Shown: positions 53,577-62,859 of the stretch, piece after piece
Numbering within the stretch: position 1 is the first letter of the stretch
Layout of the letters: the number at the start of each line of letters is the position of its first letter
Assembly: GCF_000422365.1 (NCBI RefSeq)
Contig: NZ_KE383820.1
Location: 215,324 to 279,323 of the forward strand
Reading direction: 5' to 3'
Source of the DNA: Mesoflavibacter zeaxanthinifaciens DSM 18436
GTDB taxonomy: Bacteria > Bacteroidota > Bacteroidia > Flavobacteriales > Flavobacteriaceae
DNA length: 64,000 nucleotides
Translations under genes and position numbers: made by a program
Notes under the pieces: model-generated
The model's input: only the letters and a program-made list of their open reading frames with translations
The model's database searches: none
Told to the model about the DNA's origin: nothing

Positions 53577-56156
53577 ATGCCTTTACAGCCAAAATTAACT
53601 CGTTTTAATCAAAATGTTTTGTCAAAATACCAAATCTACAATAGTATTTTTATGACTCTGCCTTTTGATACAATTACAAAAACTGGTGTCTTATTACCGT
53701 TGTTTCATGAAACGTGTCAGAAAGGTTTTAAAGATGGGCAAAATCCAACTGAAATTGTAGAAACCTTTTTTGAAAAATACCAAGCAAGACGAAGTGAAGA
53801 AAGCCGAATAAATCTTATGTTTAGGTTTATTCAATATATAGAAAGACAAGTTGTTTTGTTTGATGCTATTGAAGATGCTGCATTTCCTGTAGTAAATAAT
53901 ATGGATGGTATTGGTACGTTAAGAAGTTTAAAAGAATCTACTAGAGCAAGTGGAAAATTAGACGAGCTACGTGAATATTTAGAAGAATTTAAAGTGCGAA
54001 TAGTACTTACTGCGCATCCAACTCAATTTTATCCAGGTTCTGTTCTGGCGATTATTACAGATTTAACAGAAGCAATAAAAGATAATGATTTATTAAGGAT
54101 TAACGATTTATTAGCCCAATTAGGGAAAACACCTTTCTTTAAAGATAAAAAGCCTACACCATACGATGAGGCTGTAAGTTTAATTTGGTATTTAGAAAAC
54201 GTGTTTTACTATTCTTTTGGTAAAATATTCGATTACATTCAAAGTAATATTTTTGAAGGACAAGAAGTAAATAACGATATCATTAATGTTGGCTTTTGGC
54301 CAGGAGGAGATAGAGATGGTAATCCATTTGTTACACCAGAAATTACTCTGAAAGTAGCAAATAAATTAAGAGAAGCAATAATAAAAAACTACTATCGAGA
54401 TATAAGACAATTAAAAAGAAAGTTAACCTTTGAAGGTGTAGAAGATAGAGTTTTAAAATTAGAGTCGCAACTATACAGTATTGTGCTTCAACAAGAATCA
54501 GATTTAACACTTCAAAACTTTACTGAAGAATTAGAAGCTATAAAAAAAGTAATTATAGAAAAACATCAATCACTTTACGTAGATGAATTAACAAGTCTAC
54601 TTAATAAAGTGAAATTGTTTGGTTTTCATTTTTCAAATTTAGATATCCGTCAAGATAGTCGTGCACATGCTAAGGTGTTTAACACTATGGTTGATACTTT
54701 AATTGAAAACGGTAGTGATATTTTTCCTAAAAATTATCACGATTTAAGTGAAAAAGAACAAGTGCAATTACTTTCTAAAGTAAAAGGAAAAGTGGATTTA
54801 TCGTTAATAAAAGATGAAGACGCTTTAAAAGCACTTAAGACTATTGAGGTAATAAAAACCATCCAAGAAAATAATGGAGAGCGCGCAGCAAACCGTTACA
54901 TAATTAGTAACAACCAAACCACATTAAATGTGATGCAGTTATTTGCAATGCTTAAACTAGTAGCGTTTCATGATAAACTAACTGTAGATATTGGTCCGTT
55001 GTTTGAAACCATTACAGATTTAGAAAACGCACATTTGGTAATGGAAGAGTTGTATACAAATCCAGAATATAGTGCACATTTAAAATCTAGAGGTAACAAA
55101 CAAACCATCATGTTAGGTTTTAGTGATGGTACAAAAGATGGTGGTTACCTAATGGCTAATTGGGCAATATATAAAGCTAAAGAACGCCTAACTGAAGTAT
55201 CAAGAAAATATGATGTAACTGTAATTTTCTTTGATGGGCGTGGCGGACCGCCAGCACGTGGAGGAGGAAAAACACACAACTTTTACGCGTCTTTGGGACC
55301 AACTATTGAGGATAAAGAAGTGCAGTTAACCATTCAAGGACAGACAATAAGTTCTAATTTTGGGACATTAGAATCTTCACAATATAACTTAGAACAATTA
55401 ATAAGTTCTGGACTTTACAATAGTTTAAGTGATACAGATTTAAGAATGGTACCAGAAAATAGAGAAGTAATGGATAATTTAGCAAAACTAAGTTACGAAG
55501 CTTATTCTAGCTTTAAACAACATGAAAAATTTATTCCTTATTTAGAGCACATGAGTACCTTAAAATATTATGCTAAAACAAATATTGGTAGTCGTCCGTC
55601 AAAAAGAGGAAAATCTGAAGGTTTAGTTTTTGAGGATTTAAGAGCAATACCTTTTGTAGGGTCTTGGAGTCAGTTAAAGCAAAACGTACCTGGATTTTTT
55701 GGTGTAGGAACAGCGCTTAAATATTATGAGGATGCAGGCGAATTTGATAAAGTGCAAGCGTTATTTAAATCATCAAATTTCTTTAGAACATTAATAGAAA
55801 ACAGTATGATGTCCTTATCAAAATCGTTTTTTGATTTGACTAAATATATGAGTGAAGATCCTGAATATGGTGAGTTTTGGAATATTATCTATAAAGAGTT
55901 TGAAACCTCTAAACGTCTAATTTTAAAGCTAACTGGTTATAAAGAATTAATGCAGGAAGAGCCAGCAGGAAAAGCTTCAATTAATGTTAGAGAATCTATA
56001 GTGTTACCTTTATTAACTATACAACAATATGCGTTGAAAAAAATTCAAGAGCTGCAAAAAGATGGCGTGACAGAAGGTGAAGAGTTAGAAGTGTATCAAA
56101 AAATGGTAACACGCTCTTTATTTGGTAATATTAACGCTAGTCGTAATTCAGCTTAA
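53577..56156 (+). CDS. ppc: Phosphoenolpyruvate carboxylase
   Basis: An 859-residue anaplerotic enzyme fixing bicarbonate on PEP to give oxaloacetate. The catalytic histidine is H147 in LTAHPTQ, and GFWPGGDRDGNPF lies near 240-252. The second active-site loop is FDGRGGPPARGGG starting at F552; most PEPCs have FHGRGG here, so D553 replaces the histidine. The C-terminus ends NASRNSA, comparable to the NTG end of E. coli PEPC. It is monocistronic with its own terminator. Confidence 0.93.
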   Translation: MPLQPKLTRFNQNVLSKYQIYNSIFMTLPFDTITKTGVLLPLFHETCQKGFKDGQNPTEIVETFFEKYQARRSEESRINLMFRFIQYIERQVVLFDAIEDAAFPVVNNMDGIGTLRSLKESTRASGKLDELREYLEEFKVRIVLTAHPTQFYPGSVLAIITDLTEAIKDNDLLRINDLLAQLGKTPFFKDKKPTPYDEAVSLIWYLENVFYYSFGKIFDYIQSNIFEGQEVNNDIINVGFWPGGDRDGNPFVTPEITLKVANKLREAIIKNYYRDIRQLKRKLTFEGVEDRVLKLESQLYSIVLQQESDLTLQNFTEELEAIKKVIIEKHQSLYVDELTSLLNKVKLFGFHFSNLDIRQDSRAHAKVFNTMVDTLIENGSDIFPKNYHDLSEKEQVQLLSKVKGKVDLSLIKDEDALKALKTIEVIKTIQENNGERAANRYIISNNQTTLNVMQLFAMLKLVAFHDKLTVDIGPLFETITDLENAHLVMEELYTNPEYSAHLKSRGNKQTIMLGFSDGTKDGGYLMANWAIYKAKERLTEVSRKYDVTVIFFDGRGGPPARGGGKTHNFYASLGPTIEDKEVQLTIQGQTISSNFGTLESSQYNLEQLISSGLYNSLSDTDLRMVPENREVMDNLAKLSYEAYSSFKQHEKFIPYLEHMSTLKYYAKTNIGSRPSKRGKSEGLVFEDLRAIPFVGSWSQLKQNVPGFFGVGTALKYYEDAGEFDKVQALFKSSNFFRTLIENSMMSLSKSFFDLTKYMSEDPEYGEFWNIIYKEFETSKRLILKLTGYKELMQEEPAGKASINVRESIVLPLLTIQQYALKKIQELQKDGVTEGEELEVYQKMVTRSLFGNINASRNSA

Positions 56157-56180
56157 AATTTATAATAAATTAACTTCCAA

Positions 56181-56204
56181 AAAGGCACTTTTTAAAGTGT
56201 CTTT
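56181..56204 (+). terminator. Terminator of ppc
   Basis: AAAGGCACTTT (56181-56191) and AAAGTGTCTTT (56194-56204) pair with one G-U, followed by a T-run. Confidence 0.8.
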
Positions 56205-56233
56205 TTTTGTTTCTTTATCTATTAAAATTGGAA

Positions 56234-56264
56234 AAGCCTCAAAGCTTATACAACTTTGAGGCTT
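56234..56264 (-). terminator. Terminator of glnK-amt
   Basis: AAGCCTCAAAG (56234-56244) and CTTTGAGGCTT (56254-56264) form an 11-bp stem with a 9-nt loop; T-rich on the minus strand. Confidence 0.82.
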
Positions 56265-56324
56265 GACACTAACTAACAAACTAAATAAAAATAGTTACTT
56301 AAAACCACTTTAAATTTTAATATT

Positions 56325-57560
56325 CTAATGTTCGTTTAATCTAAAATCTGGATACGCACTCATACCGTGTTCGTATTCATCTAATCCATTAATTTCTTCA
56401 TCTTCAGAGACTCTGATGCCTGTTAATTTTTTCAGTGTAAATAATATTATAAATGAGGTGACTAAACAGAAAACAGCATAAGCAGCAACACCTATTAATT
56501 GGTTTAAAAATTGATCAAAACCAGCAAGATTTCCAAATATACCTACAGCTAATGTTCCCCAAATACCGCATATTAAATGTACAGCAATAGCGCCAACAGG
56601 ATCATCAAGCTTAATTTTATCAACTAATGCTACAGCGCCTACAATTAATCCGCCAGCAACAACTCCAATTAATATAGCATCTGTTGGTGACATTTGATCA
56701 GCTCCAGCGGTAATACCTACTAAACCACCTAAAATTCCATTTAAAAACATCGTTAAATCATAGTTTTTATAAGCTAACGTTGAAATTAAAAAAGAAGAAA
56801 CGCCTCCACCTGCAGCAGCTAAAGATGTAGTTACTAAAGTAAGTGATGTAGCTGCTGGATCTGCAGATAAAACCGATCCTCCATTAAACCCGAACCAACC
56901 TAACCATAAAATTAAAACACCAGCAGTAGCTAATGGTAAATTATGGCCAAGAATTACAAAGGACTTTCCGTCTTTAAATTTTCCAATACGTGCGCCAAGT
57001 AACCAAACAGCAACTAAAGCTGCCCAACCACCAACGGAGTGTACTAATGTTGAGCCAGCAAAGTCATAAAAACCTAGTTGGTCTAACCAACCTTCTCCCC
57101 ATTTCCATGAACCAGCAATTGGATAAACTAATCCTACATATATAATTGTAAATATCATAAATGGTCCAATTTTAATGCGTTCTGCAACTGCTCCAGAAAC
57201 TATAGTTGCAGCTGTTGCAGCAAACATTCCTTGAAATAAAAAGTCAGTCCAATATGTGTAGCCTTGGTTGTAATTAAGGTCTAATGTGCCTTCTGCTGTT
57301 AATGGTGAACCTAACCCAAAACCAGAGAAACCAAAAAAGCCTGAAGCGCCTTCTTCAAATCCTGGATACATTAGATTAAATCCAACTAAACAATATAATA
57401 GTAATCCTACGCAGATAATAAATATGTTTTTAAATAATATGTTAATGGTATTTTTTTGTCTTGTCAATCCTATTTCTAATAGAGAAAAGCCAAGATGCAT
57501 AAAAAATACTAAGGCTGTACAGATCATCATCCATACATTATTTGTGGTTAATAATTCCAT
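56325..57560 (-). CDS. amt: Ammonium transporter
   Basis: A 411-residue Amt/Rh/MEP channel with about eleven membrane helices. Diagnostic segments include FQGMFAATAATIVSGAVAER (about 108-127), HSVGGWAALVAVWLLGARIGK near 172-192, and the pore histidine region AIAVHLICGIWGTLAVG near 322-338. It admits ammonium at low concentration. It starts 10 bp after the P-II gene, the classic glnK-amtB pair in which GlnK plugs the channel. Confidence 0.95.
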   Translation of the reverse strand: MELLTTNNVWMMICTALVFFMHLGFSLLEIGLTRQKNTINILFKNIFIICVGLLLYCLVGFNLMYPGFEEGASGFFGFSGFGLGSPLTAEGTLDLNYNQGYTYWTDFLFQGMFAATAATIVSGAVAERIKIGPFMIFTIIYVGLVYPIAGSWKWGEGWLDQLGFYDFAGSTLVHSVGGWAALVAVWLLGARIGKFKDGKSFVILGHNLPLATAGVLILWLGWFGFNGGSVLSADPAATSLTLVTTSLAAAGGGVSSFLISTLAYKNYDLTMFLNGILGGLVGITAGADQMSPTDAILIGVVAGGLIVGAVALVDKIKLDDPVGAIAVHLICGIWGTLAVGIFGNLAGFDQFLNQLIGVAAYAVFCLVTSFIILFTLKKLTGIRVSEDEEINGLDEYEHGMSAYPDFRLNEH

Positions 57561-57570
57561 TTGTTATTAG

Positions 57571-57909
57571 TTAGTTTAATGTGTTTCCTCCTTTTTCTTC
57601 TGTTCTTATTCGATAAACTTCTTCAATGTTTGAAACAAAGATTTTCCCATCTCCAACTTCACCTGTTTTTCCAGCTTCAATTATAGTTTGTACAGTAACG
57701 TCTAAAAATTCATCATTAACAACAATTGACAAGTAGCGACGCTGTATGTCACTTGTGCTATATGATACACCTCTGTAAACGTGTCCTATCTTTTCGTTAC
57801 CCAAACCAGTAACATCCCAATAGGAAAAAAAATTAACTCCAACTTCATGAAGTGCTTTTTTTACAGCAGAAAACTTAGACTTTCTAATTATTGCTTCTAC
57901 TTTTTTCAT
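57571..57909 (-). CDS. glnK: P-II family nitrogen regulatory protein
   Basis: A 112-residue trimeric signal protein that binds ATP/ADP and 2-oxoglutarate and controls Amt. The start MKKVEAIIRKSKF, the B-loop region GKTGEVGDGKIFV (about 80-92) and the C-loop RIRTEE match the family. The T-loop has Y50 at the usual modification position (RGVSY-STSD), but the surrounding residues differ from the enterobacterial RGAEYMVDF. The role is inferred from the tandem arrangement with amt. Confidence 0.93.
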   Translation of the reverse strand: MKKVEAIIRKSKFSAVKKALHEVGVNFFSYWDVTGLGNEKIGHVYRGVSYSTSDIQRRYLSIVVNDEFLDVTVQTIIEAGKTGEVGDGKIFVSNIEEVYRIRTEEKGGNTLN

Positions 57910-58349
57910 TTATTTAGTTGTTTTTTGTTAGTTGTTGTTTTAAAGCTAATAAAAAAGATGTTTAACCCTATAAAATTAAGGGGTAATGTTTTAATTTTTG
58001 CTAAATTGATATTTTTAACCCTTAAAAGTTAAGGGTGAAATATTTATATTTAAAAATATTATCAAATCCTTAATCGGTGTTTTGAGTAAATCTCAGTAAA
58101 TAGATATTTTCGTTGAATTTATTTTTGATTTTCGTCTTTTTCGAAAACCTTTTCGCAACAAATTGCCTTTTTTGCTAAAAATTATCATTAGTTATTTCTT
58201 ATTTTTTAGCGGTTCATTTTGATAATATCTTATAAAAAATTAATGTCATTATTAAATATGGAAAAATGATTTCACTTCTTTCATATTAGGATGTATCACA
58301 GTATCTTAGGATAAATACAACTAACTAACTCTTTAAAAATTTTTGCATT
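57910..58349. promoter_or_regulatory. Divergent nitrogen-gene control region with two palindromes
   Basis: 440 bp without a gene, between glnK (left) and gltB (right). Two related palindromes are seen: ACCCTATAA...TTAAGGGGT (57965-57984) and ACCCTTAA-aag-TTAAGGGT (58018-58036, perfect arms). Their centres are 52.5 bp apart. Further right TTTTCG recurs at 58107, 58129, 58138 and 58150, with TTTTCGAAAA (58138-58147) a perfect 10-bp palindrome. TATCTTAG (58302-58309) is a one-mismatch -7 element for gltB. The pairing of dyads suggests a dimeric regulator that controls both directions. Confidence 0.5.
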
Positions 58350-61300
58350 ATGTTAAAGCAACAAGGCCTTTATTTTCCAGAATTTGAGCATGATAATTGT
58401 GGAGCAGGATTTATTTGCAGTCTTAAAGGAAATAAATCAAATAACATCATACATAAAGCACTAGAAATTCTTGAAAAATTAGAACATCGAGGTGCTGTAA
58501 GTAGTGACGGAAAAACTGGCGATGGCGCAGGTATTTTAATAGATATTCCGCATGATTTTTTTGTGAAAAACTGTGATTTTATATTGCCAAAACCAGGAGA
58601 ATATGCTGTAAGTAATATGTTTTTGCCTCAAAAGGAAAATCAACGCAATTATTGTATAGAAGTTTTTAAAAACTATATAAAAGGTCAAGACTTAGAAATA
58701 TTAGGTTGGAGAGATGTGCCTGTAGACACTTCGGTTTTAGGTAAAATTGCTGCAGAAACTGAGCCTTTTGTAAAACAAGTATTTATAGGAAAATCCGATA
58801 AAAAACAATCAGATTTTGATTTCAATTTAAAACTTTTTACGGCAAGAAAACAAGCTGAACATGCTATTAGAAATTCAAAATTATCAGAAAGTTCAAGATT
58901 TTATTTGCCAAGTCTTTCAACTAAAACTATAATATATAAAGGACTTTTAATTCCTGAAGATATAAAACTGTATTACACAGATTTACAAGATCCAACACTA
59001 GTTACGCGTTTGGCGTTGGTGCATCAACGTTTTTCAACAAATACATTTCCAACTTGGGATTTGGCACAACCATTTAGATATATGTGTCATAATGGCGAAA
59101 TTAATACGCTTCGCGGAAATGTCTCGCGTACTTTATCACGACAAGAATTAATGGAAAGTGATTGGTTTGGAGAAGATATAAAAAGTATTTTTCCAATTGT
59201 AATACCAGGAAAATCTGATTCTGCGTCTATGGATATGGTTGTAGAATTATTACTAATGACAGGAAGAACTTTACCAGAAGTAATGATGATGTTAGTTCCT
59301 GAAGCTTGGGAAAAAAACCCTGAAATGTCTGAAGCTAAAAAGGCGTTTTACGAGTATAATTCTTGTATCATGGAACCTTGGGACGGACCAGCATCAATAC
59401 CGTTTACAGATGGTAATTATATCGGTGCTGTCTTGGATAGAAATGGTTTACGACCGTCAAGATATTCTGTCACTAAAGATGGATATGTAATTATGTCTTC
59501 AGAAACTGGAGTGATAGAAATTGATCCTAAAAACATAGAAAAACACGGTCGTTTAGAACCAGGAAAAATGTTTTTGGTAGATATGAATCAAGGTCGAATT
59601 ATTAATGATGAAGAAATTAAAGCAGATATCGTTACCAAACATCCGTACAAAAAATGGTTAGATAAAAACTTAGTGCATCTAGCAGATATACCTGCTAAAA
59701 AAGGACCAATAAAACATAAAGAAGACACATTAGACAAAAGACAAGTTGTATTTGGGTATACGCAAGAAGATTTAAATACCATTATCAAACCTATGGCACA
59801 ATTAGGAAAAGAGCCAATAGGATCTATGGGAAATGATACGCCAATTGCGGTGCTTTCTGAAAAACCACAACTGATTTACAACTATTTTAAACAGCTTTTT
59901 GCTCAAGTTACAAATCCGCCATTAGATGGTATTCGCGAAAAATTAATCACAGATATTAGCTTGACTTTAGGTAGCGACACTAACATTTTCAAGATTAACG
60001 AAGATCAATGCCGAAAGTTAAAAATTCAAAATCCTGTCATTTCAAAACACGATTTAGATAAGATAAAAAACTATAAAAACAATCCAGATTTTGTAGTTAG
60101 TACCATTTCGATGCTATATGAAGTTGATAAAGGCTTAAACGGATTGGAAGCAGCGTTAGAAGATTTAGTAAAACAAGCTTCAAAAGCTATTGATAAAGGC
60201 GGAAATATTATCATACTTTCGGATAGAGGCGTAAACAAAAAACTAGCACCAATTCCTGCATTAATGGCGTGTTCTTATGTAAATCACGAATTGTATAAAA
60301 TAGGTAAACGTGCCAAGGTTAGCCTCATTATCGAGTCGGCAGAACCAAGAGAAGTCCATCATTTTGCACTACTTTTTGGTTACGGTGCAAGTGCAATAAA
60401 CCCTTACATCGTAAACGAAATTGTTTACAATCAAGTTGAAAATAAAGAAATTGAAAATCTAGATTACCTACCGGCTATTAAAAACTACAATAAAGCTATA
60501 GGAATGGGTATTTTAAAAGTGATGAACAAAATCGGTATTTCAACACTTAATTCTTATCGCGGATCTCAACTTTTTGAATGTGTAGGATTAAACACAAAAA
60601 TTGTAAACGATTATTTCCCCAATACCATAACAAGAATACAAGGTGTTGGCTTACGCGAAATTGAAAAAGAAATTTACAAGCGTCATAAAAAAGCCTACAA
60701 GACAGATGAAGTTGATGCTGATTTAAATTTAGAATTTGGCGGACAATACAAATGGAGACGTCATGGCGAAAAACATACGTTTAATCCATTAACTGTTGCA
60801 AAACTTCAAGAAGCTGTGAGAAGTAATAAGCACAAGACATATAAAGAATATTCCGATTTAATTAACGAGCAAAGCAAGCAGTTAATGACCATTCGTGGAT
60901 TATTTGAATTTACTAACTACGACCCAATTCCTTTAGAAGAAGTCGAACCGTGGACAGAAATTGTAAAACGTTTCAAAACAGGTGCGATGTCTTACGGATC
61001 TATTAGTAAAGAAGCGCATGAAAATTTAGCAATTGCGATGAATCGTATTGGAGGAAAATCCAATTCTGGTGAAGGAGGAGAAAATGAAGAGCGTTTTTAT
61101 AAAGACTTAAATGGAGATTGGAAAAACTCGGCAATCAAACAAGTTGCATCTGGTCGTTTTGGTGTGACGTCAAATTATTTAACCAATGCGTCAGAAATTC
61201 AAATAAAAATGGCGCAAGGTGCAAAACCTGGTGAAGGCGGACAATTACCTGGTCCAAAAGTAAATCCAGATATTGCAAAAACACGTAATTCTACACCTTA

Positions 61301-62855
61301 TGTTGGTCTAATTTCTCCGCCGCCACATCACGATATTTATTCTATCGAAGATTTATCACAATTAATTTATGATTTAAAATCGGCTAATCGTGACGCACGA
61401 ATTAATGTAAAATTAGTATCCGAAGTTGGTGTTGGTACCGTTGCAGCTGGTGTTGCAAAAGCAAAAGGCGATGTGATTTTAATTTCGGGTCACGATGGTG
61501 GTACTGGTGCATCTCCGTTAACATCGCTAAAACACGCTGGTTTACCATGGGAATTAGGTTTAGCCGAAGCACAACAAACTTTAGTGATGAATGATTTGAG
61601 AAATCGTGTAGTTTTAGAATGTGACGGACAATTAAAAACTGGTCGTGATGTTGCTATTGCTTGTCTTTTAGGAGCTGAAGAATTCGGTTTCGCAACAGCG
61701 CCATTAGTGGCTTCTGGCTGTATTATGATGCGTGTTTGTCACTTAAATACATGTCCAGTTGGTATTGCAACTCAAAACCCAGAATTACGTAAAAAATTCA
61801 AAGGAAAACCAGAACATGTGGTTAACTTCATGTATTTCGTAGCGCAAGAATTAAGAGAAATTATGGCGCAACTTGGTTTTAGAACCGTTAATGAAATGGT
61901 TGGTCAAGTTCAAAAATTAAACAGAAACAATACCATTAAACATTATAAGGCTTTAGATTTAGATTTAACGCCAATTTTACATCAAGTAGATGCGCCAAAA
62001 GATGCTAAATTTTATAACACCGAAAAGCAAGATCATGCTTTAGATTCGGCTTTAGATTTTAAAATTATTAGTCAAGCACATCCGGCGTTATTCAGAAAAG
62101 AAAAAACAGTACTTGAATCAAAAATTACTAATCGTAATCGTGCTTTCGGAGCAATTTTAAGTAACGAAATTTCAAAAATTTATGGTGCACAAGGTTTACC
62201 AGATAACACGTTAAAAATTAATTTTACTGGTGCTGCAGGACAAAGTTTTGGTGCATTTGCAACCAAAGGTTTAACCTTGGTAATAAATGGTAACTCTAAC
62301 GATTATTTAGGTAAAGGATTGTCTGGTGCAAAAATAGTGGTAAAAGTGCCAGACGAGTCTACATTAGTACCTGAAGAAAATATCATTATTGGTAACGTGG
62401 CGCTTTACGGTGCTACTTCTGGTGAAGCTTATATTAACGGAAAAGCTGGTGAGCGTTTTTGTGTGCGAAATTCTGGCGCAAGTGCTGTTGTAGAAGGTAT
62501 TGGTGATCATGGTTGCGAATATATGACTGGCGGACGCGCTGTAATTTTAGGTGAAGTTGGTCGTAATTTTGGAGCAGGAATGAGTGGCGGAATTGCATAC
62601 ATCTACGACTCAAAAAACACCTTTGAAAAACACTGTAATAAAGAAGGGTTAAATCTTGATCCAGTTGAAACTGCTGAAGATATTTCAGAATTAAAAGACT
62701 TAATAGAGAATCATTACAACGCAACATTAAGTCCGTTAGCACAACGTATTCTCGAAAATTGGCAAACAGAATTGCCAAAATTCATTAAGGTATTACCAGA
62801 AGAATACAAACAAGCATTAATAAGAATAGCAGAAGAGCAAACTGTAAAAGCTTAA
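58350..62855 (+). CDS. gltB: Glutamate synthase, large (alpha) subunit
   Basis: A 1501-residue enzyme that makes two glutamates from glutamine and 2-oxoglutarate. The glutaminase nucleophile is C17 in HDNCGAGF, so a 16-residue propeptide must be removed to expose it. A central and FMN-binding domain follow, with GGKSNSGEGGE near 905. The 3Fe-4S cysteines are C1124, C1130 and C1135 in the C-x5-C-x4-C pattern. The C-terminal glycine-rich beta-helix domain holds GATSGEAYINGKAGERF. It is followed after 4 bp by gltD. Confidence 0.97.
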   Translation: MLKQQGLYFPEFEHDNCGAGFICSLKGNKSNNIIHKALEILEKLEHRGAVSSDGKTGDGAGILIDIPHDFFVKNCDFILPKPGEYAVSNMFLPQKENQRNYCIEVFKNYIKGQDLEILGWRDVPVDTSVLGKIAAETEPFVKQVFIGKSDKKQSDFDFNLKLFTARKQAEHAIRNSKLSESSRFYLPSLSTKTIIYKGLLIPEDIKLYYTDLQDPTLVTRLALVHQRFSTNTFPTWDLAQPFRYMCHNGEINTLRGNVSRTLSRQELMESDWFGEDIKSIFPIVIPGKSDSASMDMVVELLLMTGRTLPEVMMMLVPEAWEKNPEMSEAKKAFYEYNSCIMEPWDGPASIPFTDGNYIGAVLDRNGLRPSRYSVTKDGYVIMSSETGVIEIDPKNIEKHGRLEPGKMFLVDMNQGRIINDEEIKADIVTKHPYKKWLDKNLVHLADIPAKKGPIKHKEDTLDKRQVVFGYTQEDLNTIIKPMAQLGKEPIGSMGNDTPIAVLSEKPQLIYNYFKQLFAQVTNPPLDGIREKLITDISLTLGSDTNIFKINEDQCRKLKIQNPVISKHDLDKIKNYKNNPDFVVSTISMLYEVDKGLNGLEAALEDLVKQASKAIDKGGNIIILSDRGVNKKLAPIPALMACSYVNHELYKIGKRAKVSLIIESAEPREVHHFALLFGYGASAINPYIVNEIVYNQVENKEIENLDYLPAIKNYNKAIGMGILKVMNKIGISTLNSYRGSQLFECVGLNTKIVNDYFPNTITRIQGVGLREIEKEIYKRHKKAYKTDEVDADLNLEFGGQYKWRRHGEKHTFNPLTVAKLQEAVRSNKHKTYKEYSDLINEQSKQLMTIRGLFEFTNYDPIPLEEVEPWTEIVKRFKTGAMSYGSISKEAHENLAIAMNRIGGKSNSGEGGENEERFYKDLNGDWKNSAIKQVASGRFGVTSNYLTNASEIQIKMAQGAKPGEGGQLPGPKVNPDIAKTRNSTPYVGLISPPPHHDIYSIEDLSQLIYDLKSANRDARINVKLVSEVGVGTVAAGVAKAKGDVILISGHDGGTGASPLTSLKHAGLPWELGLAEAQQTLVMNDLRNRVVLECDGQLKTGRDVAIACLLGAEEFGFATAPLVASGCIMMRVCHLNTCPVGIATQNPELRKKFKGKPEHVVNFMYFVAQELREIMAQLGFRTVNEMVGQVQKLNRNNTIKHYKALDLDLTPILHQVDAPKDAKFYNTEKQDHALDSALDFKIISQAHPALFRKEKTVLESKITNRNRAFGAILSNEISKIYGAQGLPDNTLKINFTGAAGQSFGAFATKGLTLVINGNSNDYLGKGLSGAKIVVKVPDESTLVPEENIIIGNVALYGATSGEAYINGKAGERFCVRNSGASAVVEGIGDHGCEYMTGGRAVILGEVGRNFGAGMSGGIAYIYDSKNTFEKHCNKEGLNLDPVETAEDISELKDLIENHYNATLSPLAQRILENWQTELPKFIKVLPEEYKQALIRIAEEQTVKA

Positions 62856-62859
62856 AATT

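Noticed and set aside
57781-58032. 83-codon plus-strand frame running from glnK into the spacer
   Set aside because: It overlaps glnK antisense and the nitrogen palindromes, with no promoter and no coding character.
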